Assembly: GCA_947589395.1 (NCBI GenBank)
Contig: CANQAA010000004.1
Span: forward strand, 1-39,642
DNA: 39,642 nucleotides
DNA from: an uncultured Clostridia bacterium
GTDB lineage: Bacteria > Bacillota > Clostridia > Christensenellales > CAG-917
Direction of reading: 5' to 3'
The notes below the pieces were generated by a model. That model was not told the origin of the DNA, searched no databases, and saw only the letters and a program-made list of their open reading frames with translations. Position numbers and translations under genes: made by a program. Positions 1 to 7,508 of this stretch are shown here, piece by piece. The stretch's first letter is position 1. Every line of letters begins with the position of its first letter.

Positions 1-22
1 CTTTCTTAGTGGCTCGCCCAAA

Positions 23-73
23 GGTGTATTCCGATAAAAAATTTTGTTTTTGTGATTCCCTATGGAATACACC
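23..73. repeat. 10-bp inverted repeat with 31-nt loop
   Basis: The arm ggtgtattcc at 23-32 is the exact reverse complement of ggaatacacc at 64-73. It lies just beyond the 3' end of the zinc-ribbon gene that stops at 91 (minus strand). The arms are longer than expected by chance, but no T-run directly follows on the minus strand, so it is not a textbook terminator. It could be a long-loop 3' hairpin or the end of an element that continues outside the window. Confidence 0.45.
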
Positions 74-90
74 CATATGCGTCTTTTTTC

Positions 91-444
91 TTATCCTGTA
101 ATTCCCGATATCAACTCGGTCAGTTGATCTATCAACCCGTTGAGAACTCCGGTCTTGATGACGACCACGACGGCAACGATGGGGGCGGCAAACATCAACA
201 CGCTGATGATGATTCCCAAAACGGAGCGCACCTTGCCCTTGCCCTCGCAAAGACGCGCGTTTTTCAAGCCTATGATCGAGCAAATGAAGCCGATTATGGG
301 CACGAGAAACGACATTATCAAACCGCCTGTGGCGTACTCGTTGCGCACGCGCTTTTTGACGTACTTCTTTTCAAACTCCGCCCCGCAATTTGGGCAGACG
401 CGCGTGTGTGCCAGAACCTTTTCGTTACACAAACTGCAATACAT
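91..444 (-). CDS. Small zinc-ribbon membrane protein (DUF4190-like)
   Basis: A 117-residue protein that starts with a zinc ribbon: C3-x2-C6 and C17-x2-C20 (CSLC...CPNC). A basic linker (about residues 26-34) is followed by two hydrophobic segments at about 41-60 and 70-95 that would span the membrane. This is the architecture of zinc-ribbon/DUF4190-type proteins common in Clostridia, whose function is unknown. The start is supported by GAGGT 5 nt upstream of ATG and by a consensus promoter at 462-490. The plus-strand gene at 2263-2625 encodes a paralogue with the same cysteine spacing, so the two copies bracket the HAD gene and the toxin remnant. No partner or substrate can be deduced from the sequence. 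Confidence 0.8.
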   Translation of the reverse strand: MYCSLCNEKVLAHTRVCPNCGAEFEKKYVKKRVRNEYATGGLIMSFLVPIIGFICSIIGLKNARLCEGKGKVRSVLGIIISVLMFAAPIVAVVVVIKTGVLNGLIDQLTELISGITG

Positions 445-461
445 ATTTACCTCGCACTCTA

Positions 462-490
462 ATGATATGCCTCGAGCCCGATTTTGTCAA
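462..490 (-). promoter_or_regulatory. Promoter of the zinc-ribbon gene at 444
   Basis: On the minus strand TTGACA (485-490) and TATCAT (462-467) are separated by exactly 17 bp. The expected transcription start lies about 10-12 nt before the ATG at 444, leaving room for the GAGGT ribosome binding site. Confidence 0.7.
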
Positions 491-632
491 GCTAAATGCG
501 AAAACTGATCGCGTCAACTATTTTACGCACATTTTTCTTAATACTTTACATTTCTCTGTGTTTTCTGCTTTGTAAGCTCTTGACTTGATTTCTCATCGCA
601 TTGATCGAGAGTGGCGGCAACAAACTCGTCGT

Positions 633-1285
633 CTAAAGCCCCTTATATCGCCGCTTGAACTCACGCCGTCGCTGCTGCTCTTGCTCGAACTGCTCATGCT
701 CTCGGAGCTTTTGACGGCGAACAGCACGCAGTTGTAACTCATTCTTGTATAATGCTCGTTGCAATACATAGGACTTGATTGGATAATTTTTATAATCTTC
801 TTTTCCTTGCGCAATAAGCTGTCCTATAAGCCCGGGATATTGTCCTTTCCTATATGCGCTTAGATAGTTTAACAAATTACCTTTCAGTTATGCGCCCGTC
901 TTGTTATCAAGTATAAAATGCCGACCGCTTTTGTCATAATATTTACGGCAATATTTAGATTTGATGGGAATTGCATTATAATACATAGCAACCGATTTGT
1001 TTGTTTTATCCCCTGTCTTAAATAGATCCGTAAAAATATCCATCGCTTTAGGCGGGTTCTTTCTATCTTGTTCATTATAGAACAATTGTTTTTTTACCGA
1101 GCATTATAGCTATATTCATTGCTGTTCGGGTTTATAGAAGAAAGAGGAATAAGCCAATTGCGACCGGATAATTTTACACAGATAACTGGCCGACGAGGGA
1201 TTTTTAATTGCGCAAGTTTATTCTCATCAGCTAAGAATTCTCTCAAGTATGTACTCTTCACTAAATACGCGCCGAATTCTTTCAT
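633..1285 (-). pseudogene. Broken ToxN/AbiQ-like (type III) toxin gene
   Basis: Three consecutive minus-strand reading blocks form one gene of about 210 codons that is no longer continuous. Block 1 runs from ATG at 1285 and meets TAA at 1094-1096. Block 2 (about 1102 to 891) is in another frame, the shift lying at or near a run of seven A. Block 3 continues in the same frame as block 2 beyond an in-frame TAA at 888-890 and ends at 633. Block 1 has the pattern Y-L-x-E-F near the start, then R-R-P-V-I-C-V-K-L-S-G-R-N-W-L-I-P-L-S-S. This matches from memory the ToxN/AbiQ signature (P-x-I-G-I-V-x-x-x-G-x-x-Y-x-x-P-L-S/T-S). Block 3 ends in a charged Arg/Glu/Gln-rich helix. The location, directly behind a small structured RNA with promoter and terminator, also fits a type III toxin-antitoxin locus. 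It is not established that this was a ToxN-family member; an unrelated hypothetical protein is possible. GAGG lies only 2 nt before ATG, which is close for a ribosome binding site. Confidence 0.55.
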
Positions 1286-1295
1286 GTCCTCTTAC

Positions 1296-1326
1296 AAAAA
1301 TTGAGCTCCCGCCTTAACAGGAGCTC
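1296..1326 (-). terminator. Terminator between the small RNA and the toxin-like gene
   Basis: On the minus strand GAGCTCC (1326-1320) and GGAGCTC (1309-1303) form a perfect 7-bp stem with a 10-nt loop, followed by AATTTTT. The toxin-like ATG follows 11 nt after the T-run. In type III loci a partial terminator in this position sets the ratio of RNA to toxin mRNA. Confidence 0.7.
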
Positions 1327-1377
1327 GTATACACCATATAGGTGTTCCGTCAATGTGCAAAGGAACTTCCCTTGCAC
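1296..1377 (-). ncRNA. Small structured RNA, candidate type III antitoxin
   Basis: The stretch between the promoter at 1382-1410 and the toxin-like gene has no plausible ORF but rich complementarity. Stem 1 is GTGCAA (1377-1372) with TTGCAC (1360-1355). Stem 2 is GTTCC (1366-1362) with GGAAC (1348-1344). The order S1-L1(5 nt)-S2-L2(1 nt)-S1'-L3(6 nt)-S2' is a classic H-type pseudoknot. An alternative hairpin ACACC/GGTGT (1335-1331 with 1345-1341) overlaps stem 2. The RNA ends in the terminator at 1303-1326. Known type III antitoxins are pseudoknotted RNAs, usually in tandem repeats; here only one unit is visible. The role is inferred from structure and position. Confidence 0.5.
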
Positions 1378-1381
1378 TCAT

Positions 1382-1410
1382 AGTATATGCAATAAAAGCG
1401 ATAAAGTCAA
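1382..1410 (-). promoter_or_regulatory. Consensus promoter of the small RNA / toxin remnant
   Basis: On the minus strand TTGACT (1405-1410), a 17-bp spacer and TATACT (1382-1387) form a near-perfect housekeeping promoter. The start is expected at about 1375-1377, exactly where the pseudoknot begins. Confidence 0.8.
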
Positions 1411-1504
1411 CCCTTTTTCTGTTTTTTATAAATACCTCCCAAAGCCTCTCGGTAGCGCATAGACGGTTCGGCCGACCAAAATGAATGAAATATGGAAAAT
1501 GCGC

Positions 1505-1533
1505 TTGTGCAAAATCCATTCGCCTAATATAAT
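1505..1533 (+). promoter_or_regulatory. Promoter of the HAD gene; likely leaderless transcript
   Basis: TTGTGC (1505-1510), 17-bp spacer, TATAAT (1528-1533). Only 6 nt separate the -10 box from the ATG at 1540, so transcription should begin at or next to the start codon. Confidence 0.65.
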
Positions 1534-1539
1534 AGGTGT

Positions 1540-2208
1540 ATGAAAGTCGTGCTCATTGACGTGGACAACACCCTGCTTGACTTCAAGCTGTGCTCTTTTC
1601 ACTCCATGCGCTCTGCGTGCGAGGATTTTTCCATACCTTTTGAAAAGGGCATGTTCGACGCGTTTTACAGAATAAACACGGGGCTTTGGCATGAAATTGA
1701 AAAGGGCGACCTCACGGTGGAAAAACTTTTTGAGATACGCTGGAACGTCATCTTCAAGGAGCTCGGAGTGAAGGGCGTGGACGGCGTGGAGTTCGAAAAG
1801 GACTTTCACAAATATCTCAACGTCAGCGCCGTGAAGGTCGAGGGAGCTGATGACGCGCTTGACTATCTCTCAAAAAAGTACGAGGTCTGCGTGGCGTCAA
1901 ACGCGCCCGCGCGTCAACAACAAGAGCGCATGAGGCGCGCGGGGCTTGACAAATATATCTCCCGCTACTTCATCTCCGAAGAGCTCAAAGCCTCGAAACC
2001 GGACAAGGAATTTTTCGACAAGGCGTTTTCAACTCTCAATATCTCGCCAAACGAGGCGGTCATGCTCGGAGACTCCCCCACAGCAGACGTCGCTGGCGCA
2101 AAGGCGTACGGGCTGAAGACCGTATTTTTCGACGCGGAGAACGCCGGCAACATAGCGGGAGCGGACTTCGTCATAAAAAAGCTCGTCGAGATAAAGACTG
2201 TGCTGTAA
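1540..2208 (+). CDS. HAD-superfamily phosphatase, YjjG-like
   Basis: A 222-residue soluble haloacid-dehalogenase-type phosphatase. Motif I is D7-V-D9-N-T, with D7 as the nucleophile. Motif II is S120 in SNAP, motif III is K153 in SKPD, and motif IV is GDSPTAD (177-183). A helical cap of about residues 15-95 lies between motifs I and II, as in the C1-capped YjjG/PGP group. YjjG enzymes dephosphorylate nucleoside monophosphates, including non-canonical pyrimidines, but substrate cannot be read from the motifs alone. No ribosome binding site with normal spacing is present, and the promoter abuts the ATG, so the mRNA is probably leaderless. It is transcribed away from the toxin remnant and is followed by a gene with its own promoter. 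Confidence 0.85.
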   Translation: MKVVLIDVDNTLLDFKLCSFHSMRSACEDFSIPFEKGMFDAFYRINTGLWHEIEKGDLTVEKLFEIRWNVIFKELGVKGVDGVEFEKDFHKYLNVSAVKVEGADDALDYLSKKYEVCVASNAPARQQQERMRRAGLDKYISRYFISEELKASKPDKEFFDKAFSTLNISPNEAVMLGDSPTADVAGAKAYGLKTVFFDAENAGNIAGADFVIKKLVEIKTVL

Positions 2209-2215
2209 ACCGCCG

Positions 2216-2244
2216 TTGACAATTTGAAAAAAATAGCTTAAAAT
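2216..2244 (+). promoter_or_regulatory. Promoter of the second zinc-ribbon gene
   Basis: TTGACA (2216-2221), 17-bp spacer, TAAAAT (2239-2244). It lies directly after the HAD stop codon and gives a leader of about 12 nt that contains AAGGAGG (2251-2257). Confidence 0.75.
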
Positions 2245-2262
2245 ACACTCAAGGAGGCAATT

Positions 2263-2625
2263 ATGTACTGTCCAAATTGCGGAAATGAAATCAGCGACAA
2301 CGCGTCCGTCTGCCCCGAGTGCGGCAGGACCATATCCGGCGCGATAACAGGAAAAACAAATCAAGCCGCCATCGCGGGATTTGTGCTCGCTCTCGTGGGA
2401 AGCGGGCTTTTGGGGCTCATCTTTTCTTGTGTGGGATTGACAAGAGCAAACAGGGGCAGCGACTGCAAGGGCCTTGCGGTCGCGGGCGTCATCATCGGCA
2501 TACTCAAATTGCTCGTGTCGCTCATCTCTGTTATCGTGTTCTTCACGATCGGTATATCTTTCCTCGCGGCTCTCGGCGAGGCGATAGAACAAGCTGAAGA
2601 AGCAGCTATAATGCTGGCGCTTTAA
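2263..2625 (+). CDS. Small zinc-ribbon membrane protein (DUF4190-like), paralogue
   Basis: A 120-residue protein with a zinc ribbon at C3-x2-C6 and C17-x2-C20 (CPNC...CPEC), then two hydrophobic segments at about 36-60 and 72-105, and a short acidic tail. It shares the cysteine spacing and layout of the protein encoded at 91-444. AAGGAGG stands 5 nt before the ATG. The family is widespread in Clostridia and without a known role; the ribbon probably faces the cytoplasm. The gene ends before two hairpins, the second of which is shared with the convergent transketolase operon. Confidence 0.8.
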   Translation: MYCPNCGNEISDNASVCPECGRTISGAITGKTNQAAIAGFVLALVGSGLLGLIFSCVGLTRANRGSDCKGLAVAGVIIGILKLLVSLISVIVFFTIGISFLAALGEAIEQAEEAAIMLAL

Positions 2626-2646
2626 CTTCGATTTGCTCCTTCCGGT

Positions 2647-2665
2647 GCAAAAGCAATGCTTTTGC
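2647..2665 (+). terminator. Hairpin after the zinc-ribbon gene
   Basis: gcaaaagc (2647-2654) and gcttttgc (2658-2665) form a perfect 8-bp stem with a 3-nt loop 21 nt after the stop codon. The tract that follows is only weakly T-rich, so it may be a 3' stabilising hairpin rather than a full terminator. Confidence 0.45.
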
Positions 2666-2682
2666 CCTTCTATTATGCAAAC

Positions 2683-2713
2683 ACAAAAACCGCACTTTAT
2701 GTGCGGTTTTTGT
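2683..2713. terminator. Bidirectional terminator
   Basis: acaaaaaccgcac (2683-2695) and gtgcggtttttgt (2701-2713) form a 13-bp stem with a 5-nt loop. A/T tracts are built into both sides, so it can end transcription of the plus-strand zinc-ribbon gene and the minus-strand transketolase operon. Confidence 0.85.
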
Positions 2714-2738
2714 TCATATAAACGTCGATTTTGTTTGT

Positions 2739-3677
2739 TTACTTCATTTTGATCGCCTCAAGCGCGGCGGATACGATGTCGCTTGTCGTGATGTGGTAGA
2801 CTTCGCTGAGATACGCATTTTTGCCCACCTGACCGAACTCGTCCTGCACGCCGACCATGCGTATGGGGGTGGGATGCGTCGTTGAAAGCGCCTCCGCGAC
2901 CGCGCTACCGAGCCCGCCGTAGACGTTGTGGTTTTCCGCCGTGACGATCGCGCCCGTCTTGATCGCCGAGCGCACGAGCAAGTCCTTGTCTATGGGCTTC
3001 CAGGTGTGAAGGTTGATGACCTCCGCGTCTATCCCCTGCTCTTTCAAAATGACTCTCGCCTCGAGCGCGCGGGCGACCATGATGCCGCTTGCAACGATCG
3101 TGACGTCCTTGCCTTCCTCAAGCAAAATTCCCTTGCCGAGTTTGAACTCGAGCGAATCGTCGTAAATTTTTTCCGCCTTTTTTCTGAACATCCTGATATA
3201 CACTGCGCCGTCATGCGCAAGGATGTCGGGGAGCGCCTTTTCCATCATTGTGGCGTCGGTGGGCTCAAAACAGACCATTTTGGGGATCGCCCGCATGATC
3301 GCCATATCTTCAAAGGGCATATGCGTGCCGCCGTTGGCTTCCGCCGCGACGCCCGGCTCAGAGCCGACTATCTTGACGTTGAGCCCGGAGTACGCAACGG
3401 AAATGAAGATCTGATCGTAGCATCTGCGCGTTGCAAACGGCGCGAAGCTGTAGGCAAACGGGATCTTGCCCATCGCCGCCATGCCCGCCGCGACGCCTAT
3501 CAAGTTTTGCTCCGCGATGCCCACGTTGATGAACCTGTTTGGAAACGCCTCTTTGAAGCACTTTGTCGCGTGGCAACTCATAAGATCCGCGTCCAAAACG
3601 ACGATGCGATCGTCCTTCTTTGCCGCTTCCACGAGCGCCTGAGCCAACGTAGCGCGAATTTCTCTATCGTCGGTCAT
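2739..3677 (-). CDS. Transketolase, C-terminal subunit
   Basis: A 312-residue protein corresponding to the pyrimidine-binding and C-terminal domains of transketolase. Together with the product of the gene directly upstream it forms the split enzyme that moves two-carbon units between ketose and aldose phosphates in the non-oxidative pentose phosphate pathway. The GIAEQN motif carries E56, the family's conserved glutamate that contacts the thiamine aminopyrimidine ring. A Rossmann-like C-terminal domain follows from about residue 190. The start lies 1 nt after the stop of the N-terminal subunit, so translation is coupled. Split transketolases are common in Clostridia; related 1-deoxyxylulose-5-phosphate synthases are single chain and longer. 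Confidence 0.93.
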   Translation of the reverse strand: MTDDREIRATLAQALVEAAKKDDRIVVLDADLMSCHATKCFKEAFPNRFINVGIAEQNLIGVAAGMAAMGKIPFAYSFAPFATRRCYDQIFISVAYSGLNVKIVGSEPGVAAEANGGTHMPFEDMAIMRAIPKMVCFEPTDATMMEKALPDILAHDGAVYIRMFRKKAEKIYDDSLEFKLGKGILLEEGKDVTIVASGIMVARALEARVILKEQGIDAEVINLHTWKPIDKDLLVRSAIKTGAIVTAENHNVYGGLGSAVAEALSTTHPTPIRMVGVQDEFGQVGKNAYLSEVYHITTSDIVSAALEAIKMK

Positions 3678-3678
3678 C

Positions 3679-4497
3679 TCAATACCTCCCCGTTTCTTTT
3701 CGCCACATCTCCTCAGATATGGACATGCTGTGGCAGTTCTTTGCGGCTTCGGCGAAACTGGCGCCCTTGCCCTTGACGGTGTTGAGCACGATCATGCTCG
3801 GCTTGTCGATCGAGGCTTTCGCGTTGTCGATGGCGTTTGATATCGCCTCGAGGTCATGCCCGTCGACGCTTTGCACGAAAAATCCGAACGCTTCCCACTT
3901 TTTTTCTACGGGCGCGAGGTCGTTTATCTCGGCAACTGGTCCGTCGAGCTGCATCTTGTTGTAGTCCAAAAGCACGATGAGGTTGTTGAGCTTGTGCGAG
4001 GCGCTGAACATGCTCGCCTCCCATATCTGCCCTTCCTGAGACTCGCCGTCGCCGATGAAGCAATATATCGTCGCGGGGTTGTTGTCCAGCTTTGCCGCGA
4101 GAGCCATTCCCGCCGCAGCGGACAAGCCCTGCCCAAGCGATCCCGCCGTCATATCTATGCCGGGAGTTTTGTTCATGTCGCAATGTGAGGGAAGATTTGT
4201 CCCGTTCTTGTTGAGGGTCTTGAGCCACTCGCGCGGAAAATAGCCGAGATCCGCAAGCACGACGTACATCGCGGGCCCTGCGTGCCCCTTTGACATGATG
4301 ACCCGATCTCTATCTGCTTTGCGCGGGTTTTTGCAGTCTATATTCTTGATTTTGGAATAATAAATAACCGTCAAGGCGTCCATCACAGACATCACGCCGC
4401 CGATGTGTCCCACCCCGAAGGTGCCGATCGTTTCGATCGCGTCGTCGCGAAGCTGTCGAGCCTTGCCGGTCAAAAATTGCAATTCGCAAGAGTCCAT
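3679..4497 (-). CDS. Transketolase, N-terminal subunit
   Basis: A 272-residue thiamine-diphosphate-binding subunit. It has KGHAGPA (70-76), GSLGQGLS (119-126) and the diphosphate/metal motif starting GDGESQEG (149-156) and continuing to the asparagine of DYNK. The start is fixed by AAAGGAGG 6 nt upstream, behind a consensus promoter. The gene lies downstream of the phosphorylase operon but is separated from it by a terminator (4563-4598), so it is probably regulated independently even though both feed hexose and pentose phosphate metabolism. Confidence 0.93.
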   Translation of the reverse strand: MDSCELQFLTGKARQLRDDAIETIGTFGVGHIGGVMSVMDALTVIYYSKIKNIDCKNPRKADRDRVIMSKGHAGPAMYVVLADLGYFPREWLKTLNKNGTNLPSHCDMNKTPGIDMTAGSLGQGLSAAAGMALAAKLDNNPATIYCFIGDGESQEGQIWEASMFSASHKLNNLIVLLDYNKMQLDGPVAEINDLAPVEKKWEAFGFFVQSVDGHDLEAISNAIDNAKASIDKPSMIVLNTVKGKGASFAEAAKNCHSMSISEEMWRKETGRY

Positions 4498-4514
4498 ATC
4501 TTCCTCCTTTGAAC

Positions 4515-4543
4515 ATTATAGCACTTGCGAAACCAATTTACAA
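4515..4543 (-). promoter_or_regulatory. Promoter of the transketolase operon
   Basis: On the minus strand TTGTAA (4538-4543), a 17-bp spacer and TATAAT (4515-4520). The leader is about 10 nt and consists mostly of the AAAGGAGG site. Confidence 0.8.
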
Positions 4544-4562
4544 GAGTTTGAGAATAACTGTT

Positions 4563-4598
4563 CAAAAACCTTGCATGCCCTTGCGGGTTTATGCAAAG
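4563..4598 (-). terminator. Terminator of the binding-protein/GH65/pgmB operon
   Basis: On the minus strand CTTTGCAT (4598-4591) pairs with ATGCAAGG (4576-4569). An inner CCC-GCAA-GGG hairpin caps the loop, and TTTTTG follows. It stands about 110 nt after the pgmB stop codon and just before the transketolase promoter. Confidence 0.65.
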
Positions 4599-4705
4599 CC
4601 AAAACTCGCCACAAGAACAGCGCGGTTTTTTCGCTTACTCTTTATCTTATCAATTGCATTGTCGGTTTGGCAAGGTAGGTTGAGGGCGCGGCGTTTGGGA
4701 GCGGA

Positions 4706-5353
4706 CTAATGGGAGAAGAAGACGAGGGGCAATAGATCTGAAAGGGTTGAAAGCGCGTAGTCCGTGAGAGGGAAATTGGCGGCGGGACCGATTCCTGCGG
4801 TGGAAAATCCGCCGGCTTTACCCGCTTCTATCCCGGAGAGCGCGTCCTCGACGACGAGGCAGTCGCAAGAAGAAAGCCCGAGCATGTCCGCCGCTTTCAA
4901 AAACACCTCCGGATCGGGTTTGGAGCGCGAGATATTGTTGCCGTCGGATATGGCGTCGAAGGTCTGTTCCAATCCCGTTTGGCGAAGAATTATCCGCGCG
5001 TTTTTGCTGGATGAGCCAATGGCGATCTTCACTCCCGCCTCTTTGAGCTCAACAAGCGTCCGTCTCACGTCGTCGTCCACGTCCGACGGGCGCATTTTGG
5101 AAAGCAACTCGACATAGGTGGCGTTTTTTTCGGTGGCGAGAGCAATTTTCTCTTCTGCCGAATAAACTCTGCTTGCGCGCTCGAGCACGATGTCGAGGCT
5201 TTCCATTCTGCTTACGCCGCGAAGCCTGTCGTTTATCTTCCTGTCAAAATATATGCCCAACCTGTCCGCGAGGGCCTTCCAAGCGAGGTAGTGCAGGTCG
5301 TCCGTGAAGCAGATGACCCCGTCCAAATCGAATATTACGCCTTTGAATTTCAT
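4706..5353 (-). CDS. pgmB: Beta-phosphoglucomutase
   Basis: A 215-residue HAD-fold mutase that turns beta-glucose-1-phosphate into glucose-6-phosphate. Motif I is D9-L-D11-G, with D9 as the phosphorylated residue and D11 as acid/base. The cap has the mutase signature LRGVSRMESLD (44-54), which separates it from simple phosphatases. GSSSKNA (113-119), SKPDPEVF (144-151, K145) and the metal-binding E169-D170 in VEDALSGIEA complete the site. Its ATG overlaps the stop of the GH65 gene by 4 nt. GH65 phosphorylases release beta-glucose-1-phosphate, so this enzyme is the direct next step in the same operon. Confidence 0.93.
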   Translation of the reverse strand: MKFKGVIFDLDGVICFTDDLHYLAWKALADRLGIYFDRKINDRLRGVSRMESLDIVLERASRVYSAEEKIALATEKNATYVELLSKMRPSDVDDDVRRTLVELKEAGVKIAIGSSSKNARIILRQTGLEQTFDAISDGNNISRSKPDPEVFLKAADMLGLSSCDCLVVEDALSGIEAGKAGGFSTAGIGPAANFPLTDYALSTLSDLLPLVFFSH

Positions 5354-7482
5354 AAAAACTTTGCTCCTTCCCGCGTTATTTTGACTTTTTTGCGCTCGCC
5401 GTTTTGGGTTACGGTGAGATACATCGCCCTTATCTTTTTTGGCAATTTCGGCAAAAACGCGACTTGTCCTTCGTCAAACGTCAGCCCCGCAAAGCCGTAG
5501 ACCGCCGTCAGATACGCTCCGCCTGCCGCCGCAGGGTGCGTGCCGCCGATATACACCTCGCCCGCCCACTGCTTTGACTTTCCGCTGAGATCCACCGTCG
5601 CCGTTTTGACAAACCACTGCCACGCCTCGTCCGGCTTGGACATGCGGATCGCGCTCATGGCGTACATCGAAGCGCTGAGCGAAGAGCCGTGCTCCGTGTA
5701 CGGCAAATAAAACTCGTGATTTTTTTGAACGACCGACGAGGAAAAACGATCGCCGAACAGCACGAGCATCGCTATGACGTCCGCTTGCTTTATCACGCGT
5801 GTTGCCGTCGCGACTCCCCCGCTGCCGCCCCAATATTCGTTTTTCTTCACAAGGCGGGAGCGGACCTCGTCCACTTTGACGTCTTCCAACCCGAAATAGC
5901 CGTCGAACTGTTCTATCACGCCGTCCTTTTCGTCGAAAAGATAGAGCTTATCCTTCCAATCCGCAAGTTTTTTTGCCAAATCGCAACCGAACTTTTTGTC
6001 CATTTCCGCGCCGAGTTCGGGGTTTGATATCCTGACTTTTTCAAGCCACTCGACCGCCGCGTCCGCCGTGAATTTTGCCATCATATTTGTGAAAGCGTTG
6101 TTGTTCACGCGCTCGTGATATTCGTCAGGTCCTATCACATCAAGCAGTTCATACCTACATTTTGTGTGGTTAAACCTGCTGTATGAGTAAAAGAAGCGCG
6201 CGCATTCTATCAGCTTTTCAAGCCCGCCGTCATAAAGTATTGAGATGTCCGAGCTTCTTGAAAGATACTTGATGAGCGCGTACGCGACGTCGCCGGATAT
6301 GTGTATTTGCTTATCTTTGAAATACGTTCTGACGGGTCTGTGCGTGAAGACGTCCGTCACGTTGAAATCCGAGCATGCGTCAAAGCCGTCCTGACTTTCC
6401 CATGCGTAAAACGCGCCGTCGTAGCCGTAGCTCGCCGCCTTTTGCCTCGCGCCGTCAAGGCACTTGATCCTATATTCGATGAGTCTGCGAGCGACGTCCA
6501 GATCGTTCACGGCAAAAAACGGCAACAGGAATATCTCCGTGTCCCAAAAAACCGCTCCCTTATATGTCTGCCCCGAAAGTCCGCGCGCCGCGATGGACTG
6601 ACCCTCAGTGCGCGGAGTGAGAATGAGAAGATGATATATGCTGTATCTGAGAGCGAGCTGCGCGCGCCTGTCTCCGACGAGGCGCACGTCGTGAACGTCC
6701 CATAAACGCTCCCAACTCTCGATATGCGACTTGAAAAATGCGTCGTAGCCCGCCGAAATATCCGCAAAAGCCGTATCTTCCGAAGGGGAGGAATGCTCCC
6801 CAAAGCCGACGTACGCAATTCTGTCAAGAATGAACTCCTCGCCCGCTTCAAGCTCCACGTCATAGAAAAACTTCGCCGACATCTCTCCCGACTCGACGGA
6901 AGTTGGCTTGAGACTGAAACAAAGCGAAGTTGAAAGCGGCACGCCGAGCTCTTGCGTTTTGCATTCGCAACGTATGCCGTTTTCATTAAAGGAAAATCGC
7001 ATATCCTTCAGATGCGGTCCGTTCAAGTCCCAAACGTCGCCGTTTATGCCCGCCTCCACGCGCAATTTGACCGCTTCGTCCGCGTGAATGACGACTCGCG
7101 AGCCAAGCTCCCGCATCCTTTCAAAATGCACTATGCGTTCGCTCTTTATGCTCACTCCGCACTTCTTAAAACACGTCCGCACGGTAAGGAGCGCGCGCCG
7201 CATATCGAGACTTTGCGAAAATTCGTCCGCCTCGCTCGCAAGAAGCGGCTCGCCGTCGCAATATGCGCGCAAAAAGAGAGGGTCCGGCGCGTTGACGGTC
7301 TCCCGCCATTTGCCTGCGACGCCGTCGTACAGCCCCGCAAGCGAAAGCGCGACGAAGTCATGCTTGTCGTCGCCGTCCAATGTGCCGCGATAGCCCATAT
7401 AGCCGTTGGCGAGCAAAAATTTGTTGCCTCTTGAGACTGCGCGGCTTTTGCCGAATTTGTTTTCCGAAATCGTCCAACTCAT
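5350..7482 (-). CDS. GH65 disaccharide phosphorylase (first of two)
   Basis: A 710-residue cytoplasmic inverting phosphorylase of family GH65. It cleaves an alpha-linked glucosyl disaccharide with phosphate to give beta-glucose-1-phosphate. The family layout is an N-terminal beta-sandwich, a helical linker, an (alpha/alpha)6 barrel and a small C-terminal beta domain. FWDTEIFLLPFF and GPDEYHERVNNNAFTN mark the active site; by family knowledge the glutamate of GPDEYH is the general acid. The frame stays open 13 codons upstream to a TTG at 7521, but ATG at 7482 (MSWTISE) matches the usual GH65 N-terminus and lies 26 nt after the previous gene. No clear ribosome binding site is seen, so translation may depend on coupling. 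Family members differ in linkage (maltose, kojibiose, nigerose, trehalose), which cannot be decided here. Confidence 0.9.
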   Translation of the reverse strand: MSWTISENKFGKSRAVSRGNKFLLANGYMGYRGTLDGDDKHDFVALSLAGLYDGVAGKWRETVNAPDPLFLRAYCDGEPLLASEADEFSQSLDMRRALLTVRTCFKKCGVSIKSERIVHFERMRELGSRVVIHADEAVKLRVEAGINGDVWDLNGPHLKDMRFSFNENGIRCECKTQELGVPLSTSLCFSLKPTSVESGEMSAKFFYDVELEAGEEFILDRIAYVGFGEHSSPSEDTAFADISAGYDAFFKSHIESWERLWDVHDVRLVGDRRAQLALRYSIYHLLILTPRTEGQSIAARGLSGQTYKGAVFWDTEIFLLPFFAVNDLDVARRLIEYRIKCLDGARQKAASYGYDGAFYAWESQDGFDACSDFNVTDVFTHRPVRTYFKDKQIHISGDVAYALIKYLSRSSDISILYDGGLEKLIECARFFYSYSRFNHTKCRYELLDVIGPDEYHERVNNNAFTNMMAKFTADAAVEWLEKVRISNPELGAEMDKKFGCDLAKKLADWKDKLYLFDEKDGVIEQFDGYFGLEDVKVDEVRSRLVKKNEYWGGSGGVATATRVIKQADVIAMLVLFGDRFSSSVVQKNHEFYLPYTEHGSSLSASMYAMSAIRMSKPDEAWQWFVKTATVDLSGKSKQWAGEVYIGGTHPAAAGGAYLTAVYGFAGLTFDEGQVAFLPKLPKKIRAMYLTVTQNGERKKVKITREGAKFL

Positions 7483-7508
7483 TATATGTATTCGATTATT
7501 TTCAATTA

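Noticed and set aside
633-1285. Programmed frameshift rather than gene decay in the toxin-like gene
   Set aside because: The 7-A run could allow slippage, but the separate in-frame TAA at 888-890 would still stop translation, so decay is more likely.
2928-3776. Plus-strand open frame of 282 codons
   Set aside because: It lies antisense to the transketolase genes, its translation is Arg/His/Asp-rich with no family features, and no ribosome binding site is present.
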